Positions 8,504 to 17,490 of a stretch of DNA of 64,000 bases are shown piece after piece (the stretch's first letter is position 1; each line of letters opens with the position of its first letter). The stretch is from Duganella dendranthematis (lineage in GTDB: Bacteria > Pseudomonadota > Gammaproteobacteria > Burkholderiales > Burkholderiaceae_D): contig NZ_CP051684.1 of NCBI RefSeq assembly GCF_012849375.1, positions 1,302,001 to 1,366,000 on the forward strand, given 5' to 3'. The position numbers were made by a program, and so were the translations under genes. The notes beneath the pieces are model-generated. The model was given only the letters and a program-made list of their open reading frames with translations, was not told where the DNA came from and did no database searches.

Positions 8504-10823
8504 CGAAATCGGGCTGGGCCGGCGTCTGCTGCGCCAGGGCTCCGGCGCGGCTGTCCGCAAAGCGCAACAGCTCATCCGGCGCAATCGGCCGCGCGATGTG
8601 ATAGCCCCGCAAATAATGACAGCCCATCTGTTCGAGAATGGTGGCCTGGCCGGCGGTCTCCACGCCTTCCGCCACCAGTTGCAAGCCGAGGCTGTGGCCC
8701 ATGGCGATAATCGCGTGCACCAGGTTGTTGCTGCGCTCGCTATGCTCGATATCCATGACGAAAGCGCGGTCGATCTTCAGCGTGTTCAGGTGGAACTGGG
8801 TCAGGTAGCTGAGCGAGGAATAGCCGGTGCCGAAATCATCCAGCGAAATGCCGACGCCCAGCGCGCGCAGCTGCGCCAGCACGGTCTGCACGTTGAGGGT
8901 GTCCTCGATCAGCACGCGCTCGGTCAGTTCCAGCTCCAGCTGGTGCGGCGACAGGCCATTGCGGATCAGCGCCTGCGACACCAGCGTGACGAAGCCCGGA
9001 TCGGCCAGCTGCCAGGACGAGACGTTGATGCTGATAGTGACGTCGTCCAGCGCACTCTGCTTCCACAGACCGACCTGGCGGCAGGCCTGATCCAGCACCC
9101 AGGTACCCAGCTCGATAATCATGCCGCTGTCTTCCGCCACCGGGATGAAGCGGTCCGGTGGAACCGGCCCCAGCAGCGAACTGTTCCAGCGCAGCAGCGC
9201 CTCGACCTTGGTCAGCTTGCCGGTCTGGGCATTGGTAATGGCCTGGTAGACCAGCGAAAATTCGTTAGCTTCGATGGCGCCACGTAATGCGCCGTCAATC
9301 ACCAGGCCATCGCGCGCCACCGCATTCATGTCTTCGGTGAACATGCGCTGTTCGCCACGGCCGGTTTTCTTGGCCGCGTACATCGCGATGTCGGCATTGC
9401 GTATCAGCGTATCGCTATCGGTTCCGTGTTTTGGATAGCAGGAGATGCCGATGCTGGCCGTGACGCTGATGGCGTGATAGGACAGCTCGAAGCCGCGCGC
9501 CATGGCTGCAATGATGGCCTCGGCGCAATCGGCCGCCATCTGCTCCGCGCTGTTCGGCGCCAGGTCCGGAATCACAATGATGAATTCGTCGCCGCCGAAG
9601 CGGGCCAGCACATCGGTCGGACGCAGCAGCGCGTGCAGGCGGTGAGCAGCCGAGCGCAGCAATTCGTCGCCGGCGGCGTGGCCGAAGGAATCGTTGACGC
9701 GCTTGAACTTGTCCAGGTCGATAAACAGCACCGCGCATTCGCGACCGTTTTCGGCCGCCCGGGCCACTTTCAGCGCCAACCTATCCGACAAGGCGTGGCG
9801 GTTGGAATAGCCGGTCACCGGGTCGACACGGGCGGCCTGGAATAACTGATCATCCTTCTTTTTGCGTTCGCTGATGTCCAGCAACTGGACCAGGCAGTAC
9901 AAGCGGCCACGCTCGATGTAAGGCGACCCCAGCAATTCAACCGGCAGATGGTTGCCGTTTCGCAGTTTAAATGTTGCCGTATCGGCAATCGGATATTGCA
10001 CGCCGTCGGCTTCGAAACGGAAGAAATAATGGTCAGCCATTTCGCGCGACAACCCCGGCAACAGATCGCAGACGTGCTTGCCGATCAGTTGCTGGGCGTT
10101 ATCAAAACCCAGCAACTTGGCGCAACGTTCGTTGGCGACGTGGACATAGCCGCGCCGGTCGCGGATCAGGAATCCGTGGCTCAGGCTGTCGATGGTGCGG
10201 GCATAGCGCTGCTGGATTTCATCCTGCACCGCGTAGACCAGACCAAGCATCGTCAGCACCTTGAGCACGCTGGTGCCGATAAACCACACCACATACGTAT
10301 CTTGATTGAGGCTGACGGCGGCGAATAAATTAAAACCGCCGCGCAGCATCAGCGTCAGGCCGAGGAAACGGTAGCGGTTATTAATACCGACCAGCCGCGT
10401 CCCTGCCCATAACATAATAAATCCTAGAGCGGCGGCGCTGCCGCGCGGCAGCCAGCTATTGTCGATATTCCACAGCAGATAAAATATTCCACTGACGATG
10501 AGAACTACCGGCGCCATCCAGCGCACATGCACCGCGCGTAATTTTCCGATAAAGAATTGCGTGCCGGACCAATATCCGGCCATGCCGGCCGATAAAAAGA
10601 AAGCGCTTAAATACAGCCGCCATTGCAGCGACATAAAATCTGCCGTGCCAAACCAGACGATACCGCCAGCCATAATCGCCAATTGGCCGATACCCCAGAA
10701 TAGCGCATGCTTTTCCTTGCGCTGCATCAGCCAAAGGAAAATCAGTAAGGCGCTCAAGATGGTATCGGCGGTAAATTCCACCACCATCGCGGTGATAAAG
10801 CCTGGATCTGCGCTCATTGACAT
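8496..10823 (-). CDS. Membrane PAS-GGDEF-EAL c-di-GMP enzyme
   Basis: A 775-residue protein: seven or so N-terminal membrane helices (about 10-210, an MHYT/MASE-like sensor I cannot place), a PAS domain (about 220-335), GGDEF (345-505) and EAL (515-765). The cyclase motif is RFGGDEF with an RPTD I-site five residues before it. The phosphodiesterase motif is EALLRW, and downstream DDFGTGYSSLSYL and IDRAFV are intact. Both active sites look complete, so it may make and degrade c-di-GMP, with the balance set by the sensor and PAS inputs. Methionine 3 is an alternative start. Confidence 0.92.
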   Translation of the reverse strand: MSMSADPGFITAMVVEFTADTILSALLIFLWLMQRKEKHALFWGIGQLAIMAGGIVWFGTADFMSLQWRLYLSAFFLSAGMAGYWSGTQFFIGKLRAVHVRWMAPVVLIVSGIFYLLWNIDNSWLPRGSAAALGFIMLWAGTRLVGINNRYRFLGLTLMLRGGFNLFAAVSLNQDTYVVWFIGTSVLKVLTMLGLVYAVQDEIQQRYARTIDSLSHGFLIRDRRGYVHVANERCAKLLGFDNAQQLIGKHVCDLLPGLSREMADHYFFRFEADGVQYPIADTATFKLRNGNHLPVELLGSPYIERGRLYCLVQLLDISERKKKDDQLFQAARVDPVTGYSNRHALSDRLALKVARAAENGRECAVLFIDLDKFKRVNDSFGHAAGDELLRSAAHRLHALLRPTDVLARFGGDEFIIVIPDLAPNSAEQMAADCAEAIIAAMARGFELSYHAISVTASIGISCYPKHGTDSDTLIRNADIAMYAAKKTGRGEQRMFTEDMNAVARDGLVIDGALRGAIEANEFSLVYQAITNAQTGKLTKVEALLRWNSSLLGPVPPDRFIPVAEDSGMIIELGTWVLDQACRQVGLWKQSALDDVTISINVSSWQLADPGFVTLVSQALIRNGLSPHQLELELTERVLIEDTLNVQTVLAQLRALGVGISLDDFGTGYSSLSYLTQFHLNTLKIDRAFVMDIEHSERSNNLVHAIIAMGHSLGLQLVAEGVETAGQATILEQMGCHYLRGYHIARPIAPDELLRFADSRAGALAQQTPAQPDFVI

Positions 10824-10926
10824 GCGGCGCCGGTGCGGCGCGGTTCAAGTGACCATGTCATTGTAAGCCTAACTGGAAGAATCATGCCAAAAATTAGCAC
10901 ATACTAGCCAGTTTTGAGCTTGTGCC

Positions 10927-11532
10927 CTACAGAAACAGCGAGACGGCGAGACTCCACATGACCACCGCGATAATCCCATCCAGAATTCGCCAGGCACTCG
11001 GCCGGGAAAATATCGGCCTCAAATACTGCGCACCGAGACCCAGGCTGCTAAACCATAGGATGGAAGCCAACATTGCTCCCAAAGCAAAATAGAGCCGACC
11101 ATCCCCAGGTTGTTGACCGCCGATGGAGCCTAATAACACTACCGTGTCCAGATAAACGTGCGGGTTTAATAAACTGAAGGCTAACATAGCGGCGATAACC
11201 GTCTTGCGGTCAGGCGCAGTGGTATTTTTATCCTCTTCCATCGCTGAAGGATTAATAGCTGAGCGCGCTGCACGCAATCCATACCAGAACAAAAATCCAG
11301 CGCCGGCAATTTTTATCCAGAATAAAAGCGATGGCGCCTCCATAATCATCTGCCCCATGCCTGCTACGCCGGCACCAATTAACACCACGTCGCAAATAAT
11401 ACAGATGGCAATGCAGGTCATTACAAATTCGCGTTTCAGCGCTTGCCGCAATAAATACGCGTTTTGTGAACCGATGGCAACGATCAAGCTGCCGCCCAGC
11501 CCGATACCTTTCAAAAAAGCGGTGGCTTCCAT
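10927..11532 (-). CDS. argO: LysE/ArgO-type basic amino-acid exporter
   Basis: 201 residues with six hydrophobic helices and the LysE signatures GSQNAYLLRQ (helix 1) and FSLLNPHVYLDTV (helix 4). It exports arginine or lysine from the cytoplasm. It is transcribed divergently from an ArgP/LysG-type regulator 87 bases away, the classic pairing for this exporter. A ggagaagg site precedes the ATG. It is somewhat AT-richer than its neighbours. Whether arginine or lysine is the main substrate cannot be read from sequence. Confidence 0.9.
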   Translation of the reverse strand: MEATAFLKGIGLGGSLIVAIGSQNAYLLRQALKREFVMTCIAICIICDVVLIGAGVAGMGQMIMEAPSLLFWIKIAGAGFLFWYGLRAARSAINPSAMEEDKNTTAPDRKTVIAAMLAFSLLNPHVYLDTVVLLGSIGGQQPGDGRLYFALGAMLASILWFSSLGLGAQYLRPIFSRPSAWRILDGIIAVVMWSLAVSLFL

Positions 11533-11574
11533 GGCCTTCTCCGTGCAAAAAAACGCCAGATTACGGCTCGCCGC

Positions 11575-11595
11575 AAGATAAGTATAATTAATCTT
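11575..11595. promoter_or_regulatory. Probable ArgP/LysG binding site
   Basis: Dyad AAGAT (11575-11579), 11 A/T-rich bases, ATCTT (11591-11595), giving a T-N11-A LysR-type core. It sits in the AT-rich spacer between the divergent exporter and regulator genes, where ArgP activates argO in E. coli. Confidence 0.55.
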
Positions 11596-11619
11596 ATTTG
11601 CTAAATATTAGGTGAGCTA

Positions 11620-12504
11620 ATGAGCCGTGTAGACTATCGGGGACTGGCCGCACTGGACGCAGTCATCGATCATGGCAGTTTTGACAAGGCCGCTGCGGCC
11701 CTGTCGATCACCCAGTCGGCGGTGTCGCAGCGCATCCGCATGCTGGAAAACAGCGCCGGCGAGTTGCTGATTGTGCGCAGCCAACCGCCCTCGCCAACCG
11801 AAGCCGGACAGCGCCTGATCGCCCATTACCGCCAAGTGCGGCTGCTGGAATCGGCGCTGGACAAGCGCCCCGGCGAGCTCGATATCCGTCCCGAAATCGC
11901 CATCGCCGTCAATGCCGACAGCGCCGCCACCTGGCTACAGGAAGCGGTGACGCCGCTGATGCACAGCGGCGACTGCATGTTGCAGATCCGGCTGGACGAC
12001 CAGGATCACACGCTGAGCATGCTGCGCGAAGGCCGGGTTTTCGGCTGCGTCACCAGCGAAACCGCCCAGGTGCCCGGCACTACCGCCACGCCGCTGGGCA
12101 TCATGCGCTATTTCTGCGTAGCGACACCGGAGTTTGCCGCCCGCTGGTTTCCGGACGGCATGACTGCGGAAACCGTCCAGCGCGCGCCGGTGATGACCTT
12201 CGACCGCAAGGACATGCTGCAAACCCGCTTCATCGCCCAGCATACCGGCTATACCGGCCGCTATCCGCACCACGCGCTGTCCAGCTCGGAAGGGTATGTG
12301 CGGTTTGTCGAAGCGGGATTTGGCTACGGCATGCTGCCGCTGCCGCAATGCCAGCGGCAACTCCAGCAAGGCCAACTGGTCGACCTGGCGCCGGGAAAAT
12401 GGCTGGACGTGCCGCTGATCTGGCATATGTGGGACATCCAGACGCCGTTCACGCGCGCATTGTCGGATAACTTGATCGCTACTGCACGCAAATGGCTGCT
12501 TTAA
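11620..12504 (+). CDS. argP: LysR-type regulator ArgP/LysG
   Basis: A 294-residue LysR-type activator of the ArgP (IciA)/LysG branch. The winged helix-turn-helix is at residues 5-65 (GSFDKAAAALSITQSAVSQR) and the co-inducer domain runs from about 90. Members sense Arg or Lys and activate the exporter, which here is divergent. A gtgagcta sequence gives a modest ribosome site. The stop codon shares the tetramer TTAA with the stop of the convergent methyltransferase gene. Confidence 0.9.
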   Translation: MSRVDYRGLAALDAVIDHGSFDKAAAALSITQSAVSQRIRMLENSAGELLIVRSQPPSPTEAGQRLIAHYRQVRLLESALDKRPGELDIRPEIAIAVNADSAATWLQEAVTPLMHSGDCMLQIRLDDQDHTLSMLREGRVFGCVTSETAQVPGTTATPLGIMRYFCVATPEFAARWFPDGMTAETVQRAPVMTFDRKDMLQTRFIAQHTGYTGRYPHHALSSSEGYVRFVEAGFGYGMLPLPQCQRQLQQGQLVDLAPGKWLDVPLIWHMWDIQTPFTRALSDNLIATARKWLL

Positions 12505-13574
12505 TCGGCCAACTCGGTACGCACACGGGCTTCCCATGCCGCCACGTCCGGCTGGTGCAGATAGCGCACTTCCGACGCTGGCTCAATCATCGGCGGGCCG
12601 ACGCGCTGGTAAATCATCACGCTGGTCCACGATAGCGTGCCCGGCGCATGCGATTGCAGCAGCCGGAACGCCGGGTGCTTGATCGGATAGGTGGTGGTAG
12701 TGACCAGCGCACCTTCCTGCAATTCACGCGCCAATTTGTTGCTGATCGCGTCCATCAGCGGACCGAAGCAGGTGCTGTACAAAAACACCAGACTGGCGCC
12801 GCGCACATCGAACTTGAACATATCGCTCTCGACAAAAGCGATGCGCGAACCCAATTCCAGCAAATGGCTGCCGCTGGCCGGCAGGCCGGACGGCAAGAGC
12901 AGCGGCGTATCGAGCGTCAGCGGTCGCGGCAGGGATTCCAGCCCCTTGCGGGTCAGCGTCAGCAGCTTGATCAGCCGCTCCTGCGCCAGCCGATGCCGGT
13001 AATTCATCAGCTCGATGCCAACGCAGCGCGTGAAGGGCAACGTCAGCGCCGCCGTCATCACCACCTTGCCCAGGCCACTGCCGAGGTCGACCATCACGCC
13101 GCCCGGCGACAAAAACGGTTTGATGGCGTCGAAGTAGTTTTCCAGCTCGAAGCGCTGCATTTCGCCGTAGATCAGGCCACCTTCGAGAATCAGCCAGTCA
13201 CGCACCTCCTCGTCGGAAATGGCTTCCAGCGGGCGAAAACTGGGCAGCGGCGCCAGCTTGGGCAGCATGCCCATCGGCAGGATGCTGGCCGGCAGCGTGC
13301 CAATCATCACGCTCAGGTGCGGCCGCAGGCGCTCGATCAGATAATCGTGACGGCTCGGCTTTTCCAGGCAGGCGCGCAGCGCGTAGCCGATTTCCAGGAA
13401 CGGCAGGAATGGCGAACCGGGCGTCAACTCCAGCGTGGGACGCGCGTGGACCTCGCCACCCTGGATACTCTGGAACAAGGATTCGAAAATATCAGCCGGC
13501 TGGCGACAGCGAGGAACCGGCTCGGCCGGCCGGTTTTCAGTACGGAAGGTGGGCTGCAGAGTCGTGCTATTCAT
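12501..13574 (-). CDS. DOT1-like class I SAM-dependent methyltransferase
   Basis: A 357-residue protein. Residues 1-125 are an uncharacterised N-terminal region. From about 130 it follows the DOT1 core order: a YGE loop (136-138, LIYGEMQ), the SAM motif DLGSGLGKVVMTAA (163-176), an acidic SAM-ribose residue in VGIEL (185-189), an acidic VESD (248-251), and STCFGPLMD (267-275) aligning with the NxxFGP region of DOT1. DOT1 enzymes methylate histone H3 K79 in eukaryotes; bacteria have no such histone, so the substrate is unknown. It is a lone gene, convergent with argP. The fold assignment is confident, the DOT1 relationship moderate; a generic class I methyltransferase is the alternative. Confidence 0.7.
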   Translation of the reverse strand: MNSTTLQPTFRTENRPAEPVPRCRQPADIFESLFQSIQGGEVHARPTLELTPGSPFLPFLEIGYALRACLEKPSRHDYLIERLRPHLSVMIGTLPASILPMGMLPKLAPLPSFRPLEAISDEEVRDWLILEGGLIYGEMQRFELENYFDAIKPFLSPGGVMVDLGSGLGKVVMTAALTLPFTRCVGIELMNYRHRLAQERLIKLLTLTRKGLESLPRPLTLDTPLLLPSGLPASGSHLLELGSRIAFVESDMFKFDVRGASLVFLYSTCFGPLMDAISNKLARELQEGALVTTTTYPIKHPAFRLLQSHAPGTLSWTSVMIYQRVGPPMIEPASEVRYLHQPDVAAWEARVRTELAD

Positions 13575-13617
13575 CAGAACGAGGATTGCACTTCCTGTCA
13601 GTTTTGTAAATAGAACA

Positions 13618-13983
13618 TCATGCCGGGCGCAAAGGTTTTAGCATCTTTGCAACATCGTCGTAATGCGCCTGCCAGCCTGAACTGGCCAACTTGGGTGCGC
13701 ACACCGGGCATGCCACAAACGGATCGCAGTCATGCTGCAACTCGATGTAGAAACGGCCGATGACCGGTTTGCCCGCGTACGAATCCGTCATCACCGGACG
13801 CGACTTGAGCGACGGCTTGGCCACCGCCGGCACAAAATCGGCGCCGCCGGGCGGCAGCCAGCGCTCGAAGGCGCCGGTGTCTTTGCCATCTGGCACGTAC
13901 CAGGACTTGCGCTCGCTGTTCCAGCGCGCGCCGAGCGCTTTGGCTTCTTCTTTTTCCGCGAACGGCACTTTTAAAAACATCAT
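13618..13983 (-). CDS. DUF5710 domain protein
   Basis: About 121 residues. The N-terminal 50 match the DUF5710 pattern (LKVPFAEKEEAKALGARWN, then WYVPDG and FERWLP), a short module often attached to plasmid primases and phage proteins. The C-terminal half carries CDPFVACPVCAPKL, a possible small zinc-binding site. ATG at 13983 is preferred because ggggag lies nine bases before it; a second ATG follows immediately. Function unknown. Confidence 0.75.
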   Translation of the reverse strand: MMFLKVPFAEKEEAKALGARWNSERKSWYVPDGKDTGAFERWLPPGGADFVPAVAKPSLKSRPVMTDSYAGKPVIGRFYIELQHDCDPFVACPVCAPKLASSGWQAHYDDVAKMLKPLRPA

Positions 13984-14037
13984 CTTCAATCACTCCCCGA
14001 CAGCAAGATGATTATTTTACCGGCTGTGTGCGAAAAT

Positions 14038-14688
14038 ATGCGCATGCCTACGATAGAACCCCTCACCCTGACCCTGGCCGAAGTGGCCGAGCGCTGGAAT
14101 CTGCTGCCGCAGGAAGTGCTGCTCTCGCCACATGCGCTGCCGATGTATTTTTACTTTGACGGCCTGGTATTCGACTTCAACGACAAATGGCACCGCGCCA
14201 ATGGCGACGTCAGCATCGTGCAGGCGCTGGAAGGCCACAAGACGCGCCAGTCCACGCTGGAAATCGACTTGCAGCGCCAGACCATGCACAAGCGCGGCTT
14301 GCTGAAGCTGACGCAATGGGAAGAAGCGCTGAGCGACGAGGAAATGCAAAGCCAGCAGTCCGAATCCGACCGGCTGACCGAAGAAATCGCGCGTCTGGGC
14401 GAATTGCTGAAAAAGCGTAGCGAAGAACGCCAGCGCAGCGTGCGTAACGGCCTGTTGCGCGCCGCGCCGCGCAGTCTCAACGAAATCGCCGAGCGCGGCC
14501 AGACCCGCTTTCCGCAATTCGCCTACATGCCGCACACGCCCAACCGTCCGGCCGGCGAGGCGGCGGCCATCGTCGAAGGATCTGTAGTGGCGCTGGAAGA
14601 CGGCTTCCCGCTGAAGGAATTTTTAACCGGCGCGGATCTGGTGGTGTCGATGCTGGATATCCGCGCCGTCGAAGACCTGGCTAAATAA
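14038..14688 (+). CDS. Conserved hypothetical protein with central coiled coil
   Basis: About 216 residues. I do not recognise a named family. The N-terminal third is mixed alpha/beta with aromatic-rich YFYFDGLVFDFNDKW. Residues roughly 85-145 are strongly charged and heptad-like (SDRLTEEIARLGELLKKRSE), indicating a coiled coil. The C-terminus ends DIRAVEDLAK. No signal or membrane segment, so cytoplasmic. The start is uncertain: ATG codons at 14038 and 14044 both lack a good ribosome site. The last 8 bases (CTAAATAA) overlap the convergent oxidoreductase gene. Confidence 0.65.
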   Translation: MRMPTIEPLTLTLAEVAERWNLLPQEVLLSPHALPMYFYFDGLVFDFNDKWHRANGDVSIVQALEGHKTRQSTLEIDLQRQTMHKRGLLKLTQWEEALSDEEMQSQQSESDRLTEEIARLGELLKKRSEERQRSVRNGLLRAAPRSLNEIAERGQTRFPQFAYMPHTPNRPAGEAAAIVEGSVVALEDGFPLKEFLTGADLVVSMLDIRAVEDLAK

Positions 14689-15787
14689 GCGCGATCCGCT
14701 TCTGCTCGCGCGCCGAGCGGTAGATCGCTTCCACGATACGGATATCGCGCAAGCCTTCCTCGCCCGGCACGATCGGCTCCTTGTTATTGAGCACGCACAG
14801 CGACAGATGGTCCAGCTGGCCGGACCATTGCGTCGCGCCCGGCCCCGGCGCTGGCGTGATCAGGTTGCTGCGGTCTTGGCCCACCCACAGCTTGTTGCCG
14901 TCATAGCGCGTCCCCGGCTCCATATCGATGCGGCCCTTGTCGCCCATCAGCAAAATGTGGTTCTGGTTGGCGCTGTACATCGACATGCAGGACGCGATGA
15001 CGCCGGACGGGAACTCCAGCTCGAACTCGATCATATCCTCCACCTCGCGGAAGCGCGGATCGTGGCGGTCGGTGGTTTCCTTGGCGTAGACGGCGATCGG
15101 TTCCTCGGCCGTCATATAGCGCGCGGCGTTGAGCGCGTAGATGCCGATGTCCATCAGCGAACCGCCGCCGGACATGGCTTTCTTCAGGCGCCAGGAGTTG
15201 GGATTGCCGGCGGTGAAGCCGTGTTCGGAGCGGAAGTAGCGCAGCTTGCCGATCTCACCGGCACGGGCGCGGCGGCGCGCTTCCAGATTGTTGGCCTCGA
15301 AGTGGCAGCGGTAGCCGATCATCAATTTCTTGCCGGCCTTTTTGCAGGCGGCGATCATCGCTTCGCACTCTTTGGACGACACCGCCATCGGCTTCTCGCA
15401 CATCACATGCTTGCCGGCTTGCGCGGCGCGGATGGTGTACTCGGCGTGCATCGAGACCGGCAGGCAGACGTAGACCACGTCGATATCCGGATTGTCCTTG
15501 ATGCTGTCGAAGTTCTGGTAATTGTAGATGCTGCGTTCCGGCACGCCGTACTCGGCCGCGACACGCTTGGCCTTGACCGGGTCGCCACTGACCAGCGCCA
15601 CCAGCTTGCTGTGCTGGCAGTTCTTAAACTGCGGAATAATAATCCCCAGCCCGTAGCCGCCCAGCCCGACAATCGCATAACCCAGCTTCCGCTCCGGCGT
15701 TGCCGCCAACACCGGCAAACCCACCGCCGATACGGTGATAGCGCTACCAGCAGCCAACACAAGGCCGCGTCTATTCAAATCAATCAT
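14681..15787 (-). CDS. Exported Gfo/Idh/MocA-family oxidoreductase
   Basis: 368 residues. The N-terminus NRRGLVLAAGSAITVSAVG is a Tat-like leader (twin Arg at 6-7). It is followed by an NAD(P)-binding Rossmann fold (AIVGLGGYGLGI) and the family motif CEKPMAV; the C-terminal half is the alpha/beta substrate domain. This resembles the glucose-fructose oxidoreductase subgroup, whose members are exported with tightly bound NADP. Substrate is probably a sugar or cyclitol but cannot be assigned. It stands alone, convergent with the coiled-coil hypothetical gene. Confidence 0.85.
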   Translation of the reverse strand: MIDLNRRGLVLAAGSAITVSAVGLPVLAATPERKLGYAIVGLGGYGLGIIIPQFKNCQHSKLVALVSGDPVKAKRVAAEYGVPERSIYNYQNFDSIKDNPDIDVVYVCLPVSMHAEYTIRAAQAGKHVMCEKPMAVSSKECEAMIAACKKAGKKLMIGYRCHFEANNLEARRRARAGEIGKLRYFRSEHGFTAGNPNSWRLKKAMSGGGSLMDIGIYALNAARYMTAEEPIAVYAKETTDRHDPRFREVEDMIEFELEFPSGVIASCMSMYSANQNHILLMGDKGRIDMEPGTRYDGNKLWVGQDRSNLITPAPGPGATQWSGQLDHLSLCVLNNKEPIVPGEEGLRDIRIVEAIYRSAREQKRIALI

Positions 15788-15862
15788 CTCCTCACTCCTT
15801 TTGGTAGTTTGTCAGGCGATTTTAGTACAAACTAAGAAGACTGAGTCCAGCAAGAGGCAGCC

Positions 15863-16212
15863 ATGCTTACCGTCAATCTCAATGAAGCAAAAACCCATCT
15901 TGCAAGACTTGTTGAGCAAGCTGCCCAAGGAGAGCCGTTTGTGATCACAAAGGCGAGGAAACCTCTTGTAAAGGTAACTGCACTCCACCCGCCAAAAATT
16001 GATCAAACTCACCGTCTCGGTTCACTTTACTTGATGACGCGAATAACGAGCTGTTGTTCAGTGCTGCCAGCCTATGGGAAATTACGATCAAAAGCGGCCT
16101 CGGACGCAGCGATTTTCTTGTCGATCCGCGCCGGCTGAGACGCGGACTGCTTGACAATGGTTATAGAGATCCCGTAGTAGCTAAGTATCCTGGGCCCGTG
16201 CAAAGCGTGTGA
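15863..16212 (+). pseudogene. Phd/YefM antitoxin fused to a PIN toxin fragment (deleted TA pair)
   Basis: The first ~51 codons are a clear Phd/YefM-type antitoxin start (LTVNLNEAKTHLARLVEQAA, then GEPFVITKARKPLVKVTAL). It then jumps, at about 16015-16032, into a different frame that encodes the middle of a PIN-domain VapC-type toxin: from 16033 one reads NELLFSAASLWEITIKSGLG and VDPRRLRRGLLDNGYRD, ending at a stop at 16210-16212. The antitoxin's own frame continues as non-homologous residues to 16138. The antitoxin C-terminus and the toxin N-terminus, with its first catalytic acid, are missing. This is best explained by a deletion spanning the gene boundary. A fragment of antitoxin could still be made, but the toxin cannot be active. 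Confidence 0.8.
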
Positions 16213-16228
16213 AATAAACCGGGACCTG

Positions 16229-17203
16229 TTACTGAGCGCCGGGAGCTTTTGCTATTTGCGCCAAGGCGACGTCCAGCGCCTGCGCGGCGGACACTTCGAT
16301 GTCCGGCTGCACGCCGGTGCGTTCCCAATTGGACTGGGTAATCGGATCGACACTGCGGCCAATCGCCACGAAGGCAATCAGGTGATGCGACACCGGTTCG
16401 CCAAACTGCTTGTGCGCACCGCCAGAAGTCTTGTGGCCGACAATCAACGCCCGCTTCTGCTTCTGCAAACCGTAAGCAAAAGCTTCCGCCGCCGATGCGG
16501 TTTCTTCGTCAACCAGAATATACAACGGGCGCTGGCTGCCGTAGCGTGGCCCGGTCAGCTTGGCGGTGGTGATAAATGAATCGGTGACTTTGCCACTGCG
16601 GTCCAACTCGTCCAGCAAATGCACAGGACGGTCATCAAAGAAATAGCTGGACAGCAGCGTCACCATTGGCGGCATGCCACCCTGTCCATCGCGCAAGTCA
16701 ACGATCATGGCCTGGCTATCGGCCGCCTGCGACATCACCTTGGCCAGAGCCTCGGTGGCAAATGAATCCACAGGCCCGAAGCGGCTAACTTGCAGATACG
16801 CCACCTTGCCCTTCATCTCGAATTTGGCCAGACCAAAATTGTCCGGTCCCGGACGCGCTACCGGCACGGCCGGCTTGGGTGGCGGCGGTGGCGGCTCCTC
16901 CAGCGCATCAAACTCAACATACACCAGCCCGTTGTGCTGATCCGGCACGACGGCATCCAGATCCTTCTGCACCTGTTCCGCCAGGGCTTTCTCCTCCAGC
17001 CCGGCATAGTCGCCATGCTTCAGATGGCTTCGCAGACTATCGGCCAACAGCTTGCCTTTGGCAGGGAAAACGTACTTATCTTGCAGCTTCTTTGCGTATT
17101 CTTCAATCAGCTTGGCACGCGAGCCATCGTCAAATTCCACCGCCTGCACCACTCCGGCCAAGCTCAAAGCAGCCAGCACCACGACGCGAGAAAACGGAAT
17201 CAT
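16229..17203 (-). CDS. S41-family (C-terminal-processing-like) peptidase
   Basis: 324 residues with a signal peptide (cleavage near VQA-VE, residue 22), an N-terminal helical domain, a proline run (PPPPPPKPAVP, about 105-115), then the peptidase S41 core (125-310). The core has VDLRDGQGG and the Ser region ILVDEETASAAEAFAYGLQ, in which the Ser of TASAAE is the expected nucleophile. It is related to the IRBP/tricorn-core type. No PDZ domain is seen, unlike classical CtpA/Prc. It should act in the periplasm; the substrate is unknown. Confidence 0.82.
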   Translation of the reverse strand: MIPFSRVVVLAALSLAGVVQAVEFDDGSRAKLIEEYAKKLQDKYVFPAKGKLLADSLRSHLKHGDYAGLEEKALAEQVQKDLDAVVPDQHNGLVYVEFDALEEPPPPPPKPAVPVARPGPDNFGLAKFEMKGKVAYLQVSRFGPVDSFATEALAKVMSQAADSQAMIVDLRDGQGGMPPMVTLLSSYFFDDRPVHLLDELDRSGKVTDSFITTAKLTGPRYGSQRPLYILVDEETASAAEAFAYGLQKQKRALIVGHKTSGGAHKQFGEPVSHHLIAFVAIGRSVDPITQSNWERTGVQPDIEVSAAQALDVALAQIAKAPGAQ

Positions 17204-17242
17204 TTTTGCCTTCGAATGAAGTTAAGGATGCAGGAATAATAA

Positions 17243-17440
17243 CATTACTTACGGGAATGTTCGCTGGAAGTGGCCATCGACAAGATCAAGCGTGAGCTCG
17301 ATAAATTCTGCTCGATCAACCTGACCAAGTCGGCCTACGACAAAGTCATCGCCAGCAGCATCGCCTCCGAGAAGATTACCAACAGCACAAGGCCAACAAG
17401 GCAAAATAAATTGCTGGCTGTTACAAAGCATGAGAATTGA
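17243..17440 (+). pseudogene. Possible gene remnant without a start
   Basis: An open frame between stops with coding-like composition (GC-rich third positions). It encodes a charged helical stretch, CSLEVAIDKIKRELDKFC and SAYDKVIASSIASEKI, before degrading into an AT-rich tail. There is no ATG and no ribosome site; only a GTG at 17270. I do not recognise a family. It looks like the internal piece of a lost gene in the accessory patch between the S41 and DUF2726 genes. Confidence 0.35.
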
Positions 17441-17490
17441 AAGCATGTCGAACTGTAAAATTGCCGCAAGACAATTATTTATGGTTCGAC

